NCBI RefSeq assembly: GCF_900090205.1
Contig: NZ_LT607802.1
Location: 347,858-411,857 of the forward strand
DNA: 64,000 nt
Direction of reading: 5' to 3'
Source of the DNA: Vogesella sp. LIG4
Lineage (GTDB): Bacteria > Pseudomonadota > Gammaproteobacteria > Burkholderiales > Chromobacteriaceae
The notes beneath the pieces were generated by a model, which saw only the letters and a list, made by a program, of their open reading frames with translations, was not told the DNA's origin and made no database searches. The stretch's first letter is position 1. Each line of letters opens with the position of its first letter. This document shows, piece by piece, positions 59,448-64,000 of this stretch. A program made the position numbers and the translations under genes.

Positions 59448-59482
59448 GCAAATGCCCTGCCCCGTGCAGGGCGTTTGCGTTT
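59448..59482 (+). terminator. Terminator of the isc operon
   Basis: A 13-bp stem (59448-59460 with 59466-59478, one G-U pair), a 5-base loop and TTT. A decamer copy (59431-59440) stands between it and iscX. Confidence 0.75.
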
Positions 59483-59555
59483 GGGCACACAGGCCGCCGG
59501 CAGGCTTTGCTATGCTGGATCATCCCCGCCATCACCATCTCATCCGGAGGCTGTC

Positions 59556-60191
59556 ATGCTGACCCTGGTCATCGGCAACAAGAACTTCTCCTCGTGGTCG
59601 CTGCGCCCGTGGCTGGTGCTCAAGCACATCAGCGAACCGTTCCGCGAGCAGCACATCCGCCTGTTCATGCCGGACAGCCGCCAACACCTGCTGGCAGCCA
59701 ACCCGGCCGGCAAGGTGCCGGTGCTGTACCACGACAATCTGCACGTGCACGACTCGCTGGCGATCTGCGAATACCTGAACGAGCTGTTCCCCGCCTCGCA
59801 GCTGTGGCCGGACGATGCTGCCGAGCGTGCCGAGGCGCGTGCCATCTCCGCCGAGATGCACAGCGGCTTTGGCGCCCTGCGCAGCGAGATGCCGTTCAAC
59901 CTCACCCTGCGCACCCGCCATGAGCCGACGCCTGAGGCCGCCGCCGACATCCAGCGCATCAGCGACATCTGGCAACAGCTGCGCCAGCGCCACCAGGATG
60001 GCGGGCCGTGGCTGTTCGGCGGTTTCACCATCGCCGATGCCATGTTCGCCCCGGTGGCCTGCCGCTTCGTCAGCTACGGCATCGAGCTGCCGCCGCTGGC
60101 CGCCGCCTACGTCGACCACCTGCTGGAGCACCCGGCGATGCTGGAGTGGTATGACGCCGCCGAGGCGGAACAGGCCGCCACCGTGGCCTGA
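59556..60191 (+). CDS. Glutathione S-transferase family protein
   Basis: A 211-residue GST. The N-terminal thioredoxin-like domain (1-80) has IGNKNFSSWSLRPWLVL and the GKVPVLYHD glutathione motif with DSLAICEYLNELFP; the helical domain follows, with WLFGGFTIADAMFAPVACRF. CCGGAGG stands before ATG 59556. Relatives in proteobacteria with the same NKNFSSWSLRPW start are poorly characterised. It is a single gene between iscX and udk. Confidence 0.92.
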   Translation: MLTLVIGNKNFSSWSLRPWLVLKHISEPFREQHIRLFMPDSRQHLLAANPAGKVPVLYHDNLHVHDSLAICEYLNELFPASQLWPDDAAERAEARAISAEMHSGFGALRSEMPFNLTLRTRHEPTPEAAADIQRISDIWQQLRQRHQDGGPWLFGGFTIADAMFAPVACRFVSYGIELPPLAAAYVDHLLEHPAMLEWYDAAEAEQAATVA

Positions 60192-60269
60192 CGTCCGCCG
60201 CACGGACAGGTAGTCGAACACGCGCTAACTCTTTAGAATGGCGCGTTTTTTTCTGGCTGGGCGAGACAT

Positions 60270-60884
60270 ATGACAACACCGTTCATCATCGGCATTGCCG
60301 GCGGCAGTGGCAGCGGCAAGAGCACCGTCACCCGCAAGGTGCTGGAAGCCATCGGCTCGGAAATGGCGGCGGTGATCGTGCAGGACTACTACTACCGCGA
60401 CCAGAGCCACCTGAGCTTCGAACAACGCCTCGGCACCAACTACGATCATCCGCACGCCTTCGACTGGCCGCTGCTGATCGAGCACATCGACGACCTGCGC
60501 AACGGCCTGGGCATCGACATGCCGGTGTACGACTTTGCGCGCCACAACCGCGCCGAGGAAACCGTGCGCGTGGAGCCAGCGCCGGTAATCGTGATCGAAG
60601 GGTTGTTCCCGCTGTACGATGCGGCGCTGCGCGACATGATGTCGCTGAAGATCTTCGTGGACACCGACGCCGACGTGCGTTTCATCCGCCGCCTCAAGCG
60701 CGACATCGCCGAGCGCGGCCGCACCACCGACAATGTGATCGAGCAGTACCTGGCCACCGTGCGCCCGATGCACAACCAGTTCATCGAGCCCACCAAGCGT
60801 TTTGCCGACGTGATCCTGCCGCACGGCGCCAACGAGCCGGCGGTGGATATCATTACCACCAAGGTGGCGAGCCTGATCGCCTGA
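60270..60884 (+). CDS. udk: Uridine kinase
   Basis: A 204-residue kinase that phosphorylates uridine and cytidine. Walker A IGIAGGSGSGKSTV at 7-20, QDYYYRDQSHL, DHPHAFDWPLL and EGLFPLYDAALRDMM are diagnostic. The Correia-like element C begins two bases after the stop codon. Confidence 0.95.
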   Translation: MTTPFIIGIAGGSGSGKSTVTRKVLEAIGSEMAAVIVQDYYYRDQSHLSFEQRLGTNYDHPHAFDWPLLIEHIDDLRNGLGIDMPVYDFARHNRAEETVRVEPAPVIVIEGLFPLYDAALRDMMSLKIFVDTDADVRFIRRLKRDIAERGRTTDNVIEQYLATVRPMHNQFIEPTKRFADVILPHGANEPAVDIITTKVASLIA

Positions 60885-60886
60885 CA

Positions 60887-61008
60887 CCCGATCTGCCGCG
60901 CTTCGGCGATACGGCGTTAAAAACGTCGTCGGAATGCTCATTTACTACTTGTAAATTCCGCTTCCTCAGCCGTTTTTGCCTTGTCTCGCTCTAGCTCGCG
61001 AGATCGGG
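60887..61008. repeat. Correia-like inverted-repeat element C
   Basis: A 122-bp element in the opposite orientation to element B and about 90% identical to its interior. It ends in CCCGATCT and its complement (60887-60894, 61001-61008), and contains GCCTTGTCTCGCTCTAGCTC and a TTTACTACTTGTAAA hairpin. It lacks the AGAACC ends of element B. It stands between udk and the next gene, where it may end or alter transcription. Confidence 0.8.
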
Positions 61009-61059
61009 AGTAGTCCCTGTTGCAACTTTCTAGCTGCAGCCATATCGAAGCCGACATGC

Positions 61060-61085
61060 TGCGGCCAACCCCAGGGTTGGCCGCA
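61060..61085. repeat. Inverted decamer pair upstream of the 86-residue gene
   Basis: TGCGGCCAAC (61060-61069) and GTTGGCCGCA (61076-61085) separated by six bases. A single consensus DnaA box (TTATCCACA, 61090-61098) follows directly, probably by chance. Confidence 0.85.
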
Positions 61086-61109
61086 AGCCTTATCCACAGG
61101 GGAGAACCC

Positions 61110-61370
61110 ATGCAGACACTGAAACCGCGCAACCCGTTTGCGCACGCACCGCAGATGAAAAAGGGCGGCGCCCACCAACGCGGCGCCTCCGGCCTGCGCT
61201 TTGGCCACAAGCAGGCACTGCTGGCCGAGCTGGACGACTGGTACCAGGAAACACACTGGCACACCGCCGCCGACGGCACACAGGAGGCGGACAGCAACGA
61301 ACAACCGGGCTGCGGCCCGGTTTTTTCATGCCTGTCGCGCTGTGTGACACACTTGCCCGCCCCCTGCTGA
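61110..61370 (+). CDS. Small protein of unknown function
   Basis: An 86-residue protein I do not recognise. The first 50 residues are basic and polar (NPFAHAPQMKKGGAHQRG, then FGHKQALLAELDDWYQ); the tail is Cys-rich. GGGGA stands 6-10 bases before ATG 61110. A perfect rho-independent terminator (61302-61325) lies inside the last third of the reading frame, which is odd: either the stop has been lost, the protein is made only when read-through occurs, or this is not a gene. Confidence 0.5.
   Translation: MQTLKPRNPFAHAPQMKKGGAHQRGASGLRFGHKQALLAELDDWYQETHWHTAADGTQEADSNEQPGCGPVFSCLSRCVTHLPAPC
61302..61325 (+). terminator. Terminator inside the 3' part of a small reading frame
   Basis: Stem AACCGGGC/GCCCGGTT (61302-61309 with 61314-61321), loop TGCG and six T residues (61320-61325). 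Confidence 0.85.
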
Positions 61371-61509
61371 GCCGTTCCCACATCCGTCGTGACAGTGCCA
61401 CTTTGAACATGTATAGTTTGCACATCTTTATTTGCACCGCAGCCAGCAGCCCATGCCGAACCATCACGGCCGGGTAGCGGGCGGCCCTGAACGGGCGCTG
61501 GCGACTTAA

Positions 61510-61532
61510 AAAATGTATTAAACACACATCTT
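61510..61532 (+). promoter_or_regulatory. NsrR-type operator upstream of hmp
   Basis: AAAATGTAT-N5-ACACATCTT. The NsrR consensus is AAGATGYAT-N5-ATRCATCTT, so 15 of 18 defined positions agree. It is 14 bases before the hmp start. nsrR is the next gene downstream. Confidence 0.7.
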
Positions 61533-61546
61533 AAAAGGAAGCACAC

Positions 61547-62761
61547 ATGCTGGATGCAGCCACCCGCCAACTGGTCAAAGCCACCGCCCCGGTACTGAAA
61601 GAGCACGGCGTTACCCTCACCCGCCACTTCTACGCCCGCATGTTCCAGCACAACCCGGAACTGAAGCAGATCTTCAACCAGGGCCACCAGCAGGCCGGCA
61701 GTCAACAGCAGGCGCTGGCCATGGCGGTAGCCGCCTACGCCGAGCACATCGACGACCCGTCGGTACTGGCACCAGTACTGGCGCTGGTAGCCAACAAGCA
61801 CGCCAGCCTGGGCATTCGCGCCGAGCACTACCCGATTGTTGGTGGCCACCTGCTGGCGTCCATCCGTGAAGTGCTGGGCGATGCCGCCAGCGACGAACTG
61901 ATCGCCGCCTGGGCCGCCGCCTACGGCCAGCTGGCCGACATCCTGATCGCCGAAGAAGGCAAGCTGTACCAGCAGTCCGCCAACCAGCCAGGCGGCTGGA
62001 GCGGCTGGCGCGGTTTCAAGGTTGGCCGCAAGGTGGTGGAAAGCGAAGAGATCACCTCCTTCTACCTGCAGCCGGCCGATGGCGGCCCGCTGCCGCAGTA
62101 CCGCCCGGGCCAGTACCTGTCGGTACGCCTGCCGGTGCCGCAACTGGGCATGATGCAGCCACGCCAGTACAGCCTGTCGGCCGCACCCGGCGGCAGCGCG
62201 CTGCGTATCTCGGTGAAGCGCGAAGCCGGCAACGACACCCCGGCCGGCATGGTATCCAACCAGCTGCATGATGCGGTGAACGTGGGCGACCTGCTGGACG
62301 TGGCACCGCCGCTGGGCGACTTCTTCCTTCATGAAGAGCGCAGCGGCCCGGTGGTACTGATCAGCGCCGGCGTCGGCATCACCCCGATGCTGTCCATGCT
62401 GGAACAGCTGCTGCAACAGGACAGCCCGCGCAGCATCCGCTTCCTGCATGCCTGTCGCCATGGCGGCGTGCACGCCTTCCGCCAGCAGCTGGACAACTGG
62501 AGCCGCGAATACCCGCAGCTGCAGGCGCACACCTGGTACGAGTTCCCGCGTGCCGGGGACGTATCCGGCCGCGACTACCAGCAAGTTGGCCGCATGGCAC
62601 TGAACACCGTTGCCGCCGATGCCGTGCTGCCCGATGCCGACTACTACCTGTGCGGCCCGCTGCCCTTCATGCAGCAGCAGAAGCAGGCGCTGCTGGCCCT
62701 GGGCGTGGACGCTGCGCGCATCCATGCCGAGGCCTTCGGCACCGGCGGCGCCGGCCTGTAA
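61547..62761 (+). CDS. hmp: Flavohemoprotein, nitric oxide dioxygenase
   Basis: A 404-residue enzyme that oxidises nitric oxide to nitrate. The globin domain (1-138) has Tyr29, Gln53 and proximal His85 at the E. coli positions. The FAD domain contains PRQYSLSAAP and the NAD domain ISAGVGITPMLSML. AAGGA stands before ATG 61547, and an NsrR-type box lies 14 bases upstream. Two decamers lie inside. Confidence 0.97.
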   Translation: MLDAATRQLVKATAPVLKEHGVTLTRHFYARMFQHNPELKQIFNQGHQQAGSQQQALAMAVAAYAEHIDDPSVLAPVLALVANKHASLGIRAEHYPIVGGHLLASIREVLGDAASDELIAAWAAAYGQLADILIAEEGKLYQQSANQPGGWSGWRGFKVGRKVVESEEITSFYLQPADGGPLPQYRPGQYLSVRLPVPQLGMMQPRQYSLSAAPGGSALRISVKREAGNDTPAGMVSNQLHDAVNVGDLLDVAPPLGDFFLHEERSGPVVLISAGVGITPMLSMLEQLLQQDSPRSIRFLHACRHGGVHAFRQQLDNWSREYPQLQAHTWYEFPRAGDVSGRDYQQVGRMALNTVAADAVLPDADYYLCGPLPFMQQQKQALLALGVDAARIHAEAFGTGGAGL

Positions 62762-62818
62762 TTGAGCGGACGGCGCAGGCGGCGTATGCTCCTACCTTTG
62801 CCCTAGACCACAGCAGCC

Positions 62819-63265
62819 ATGCAACTTACGCATTTCACCGACCTCGGCCTGCGGGTACTGATGTACCTGAGCGAGCCGCGCGATACCCCGGTAACCATCG
62901 GCGAAATCGCCGAGCAGTTTTCCGCCTCGCGCAATCACCTGGTGAAGGTGGTGCACTTCATGGCGCAACAGGGCTGGCTGGCCACCAGCCGGGGCAAGGG
63001 TGGCGGCCTGGCGCTGGCACGCGCGGCCAGTCAGTACCGGCTGGGCGAGGTGATCCGCACGCTGGAAGACATCGGCGACCTGATCGACTGCGCCGAGCCG
63101 CCGTGCTTCCTGCGCGGGCGCTGCCGCCTCAAGGGCGTACTGGACGAAGCGCTGCGGGCATTCTTTGCCGTGCTGGACCGCTACACCCTGGCCGACGTGG
63201 TGGCCAGCCCCACCGCCGAGGCGCTGGTGGTGCTGCATCGCATGGGGCTACAGGCACGCGTCTGA
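62819..63265 (+). CDS. nsrR: Nitric-oxide-sensing repressor NsrR
   Basis: A 148-residue Rrf2-family repressor. The cluster cysteines Cys91, Cys96 and Cys102 (CAEPPCFLRGRCRL) are at the positions known for NsrR, and the helix-turn-helix (VTIGEIAEQFSASRNHLVKV) is at about 25-44. Nitric oxide destroys the cluster and relieves repression. Its place 57 bases after hmp, with a box before hmp, supports direct control of hmp. Confidence 0.93.
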   Translation: MQLTHFTDLGLRVLMYLSEPRDTPVTIGEIAEQFSASRNHLVKVVHFMAQQGWLATSRGKGGGLALARAASQYRLGEVIRTLEDIGDLIDCAEPPCFLRGRCRLKGVLDEALRAFFAVLDRYTLADVVASPTAEALVVLHRMGLQARV

Positions 63266-63290
63266 GCCCTGCGGCCAATCCCAGAAACAC

Positions 63291-63319
63291 AAAAAGCCCG
63301 GCAACTGCCGGGCTTTTTT
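63291..63319. terminator. Bidirectional terminator between nsrR and hemN
   Basis: A 12-bp stem (63291-63302 with 63307-63318) with A and T runs at its feet and loop AACT, so it works on both strands. Confidence 0.92.
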
Positions 63320-63334
63320 ACTGGCGCAAGGCGC

Positions 63335-64000
63335 TCAGATGGTCTTGGAGTAGCGCGCCTTGGTCTCGCGCTCGCGCAGGTGGCGGTCGAACACCATGGC
63401 GATGTTGCGGATCAGGAAGCGGCCCTTGGGCGCCACCATCAGGAAATCACCGTCGAAGGTCAGCAGGCCCATGTGCTGGAACTCGCGGATCAGCGGCAGC
63501 TCGTCGGCAAAGTAATTGGCGAAATTGATGCCGAAGGTTTCCTCGATCGCCTCCACCGACAGCGAGAAGCGGCACATCAGCGACTGGATCACGCTGCGAC
63601 GCAGGATATCGTCCTGGGTCAGCGTCATGCCGCGCAGCACCGGCAGGTGGCCGGCATCCAGCGCCGCGTAGTAGGCATCAATGTCCTTCTCGTTCTGCGA
63701 ATAGCACGGGCCGACCTTGCCGATGGACGACACGCCCAGGCCGATCATGTCGCAGTCGGCGTGGGTGGAGTAGCCCTGGAAGTTGCGCTGCAAACGGCCC
63801 TGCTGCAGCGCGCGGGTCAGCTCGTCATCCGGCTTGGCAAAGTGGTCCATACCGATGAACACGTAGCCGGCATCGGTAAGCTGCTGCACCGAGTGCTGCA
63901 GGATATCCAGCTTGTGCGCGGCGCTGGGCAGATCGGCCTCGTTGATGCGACGCTGCGGCATGAACACGCTGGGCAGGTGCGCGTAGTTGTACAGCGCGAT
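63335..64000 (-). CDS. hemN: Oxygen-independent coproporphyrinogen III oxidase (C-terminal part, cut by window end)
   Basis: The last 222 residues of HemN. FIGMDHFAKPDDELTRALQQ, RNFQGYSTHADCDMIGLGVS and the C-terminal PKGRFLIRNIAMVFD are diagnostic. The frame stays open to the window edge (FNYAHLP-like region at 63970-64000 reads LYNYAHLPS), so the radical-SAM half with the CxxxCxxC motif lies outside. With hemE, it is the second haem gene here. It converges with nsrR. Confidence 0.95.
   Translation of the reverse strand: MALYNYAHLPSVFMPQRRINEADLPSAAHKLDILQHSVQQLTDAGYVFIGMDHFAKPDDELTRALQQGRLQRNFQGYSTHADCDMIGLGVSSIGKVGPCYSQNEKDIDAYYAALDAGHLPVLRGMTLTQDDILRRSVIQSLMCRFSLSVEAIEETFGINFANYFADELPLIREFQHMGLLTFDGDFLMVAPKGRFLIRNIAMVFDRHLRERETKARYSKTI

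Noticed and set aside
61090..61098. A single perfect DnaA box TTATCCACA
   Set aside because: One isolated box is expected now and then by chance and has no A+T-rich region beside it.

Overview
The window is about 64 kb of compact, G+C-rich (roughly 64% by eye) bacterial chromosome. Gene content and gene order (grxC-secB-gpsA, hom-thrC, iscRSUA-hscBA-fdx-iscX, hmp-nsrR, lldEFG, flgAMN) point to a motile, respiratory betaproteobacterium. Two repeat signals point to the order Neisseriales, probably a Chromobacteriaceae-type genus; that placement is inference. No rRNA, tRNA, CRISPR array, prophage or intact insertion sequence was found. Almost everything is core metabolism, and the unusual content lies between the genes.

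Layout. 1-3.8 kb: a CDF metal exporter and the lldEFG L-lactate oxidation operon. 4.3-8.4 kb (minus): DEAD-box helicase, CobD/CbiB-like membrane protein, flgN-flgM-flgA with a FliA promoter. 8.5-15.5 kb: thrC, a lipoprotein and hom; a 159-bp tandem repeat; alaA; an Mth938/GlpM pair; NDH-2. 15.6-22 kb (minus): queA, a small membrane protein, DUF971, ubiE, an M15 peptidase, an OmpA-like lipoprotein, ubiJ and ubiB. 22-27.6 kb (plus): aroQ-accB-accC-prmA, a DUF3426 protein and a Tpx-like protein with no catalytic cysteines. 27.8-35.3 kb (minus): gpsA, SH3 protein, secB, grxC, dacB, priA, an A+T-rich DnaA-box region, hemE. 35.4-44.8 kb: MscS channel, RND pump with adaptor, mltA, periplasmic glutathione peroxidase, thioredoxin, RlmK-like methyltransferase, coaD. 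44.9-52.2 kb: dppABCDF and a divergent LysR regulator. 52.3-64 kb: a KAS III enzyme with a palindromic operator, the isc operon, a GST, udk, hmp-nsrR and the 3' part of hemN.

Repeats. The decamer GTTGGCCGCA occurs about 44 times on the two strands, inside genes and between them. It is often arranged as head-to-head inverted pairs next to gene ends, as neisserial DNA uptake sequences are, but it is unrelated to the known DUS dialects. Three small inverted-repeat elements (15649-15764, 34061-34202, 60887-61008) resemble neisserial Correia elements; the first has a core very close to the Correia core as I remember it, but different terminal repeats. Further repeats are a small element family centred on GGACCCGGCAAAGCCGG and the tandem repeat downstream of hom.

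How the parts work together. FliA drives flgM. IscR probably represses its own operon from a type 1 site. NsrR probably controls hmp from a box just upstream. Two 14-bp CAAAC-N4-GTTTG palindromes, upstream of aroQ-accBC and of the KAS III gene, suggest a shared TetR-type (PsrA-like) fatty-acid regulator. Coordinates of genes were chosen from start codon, ribosome binding site and family length; several starts were moved inside longer open frames.
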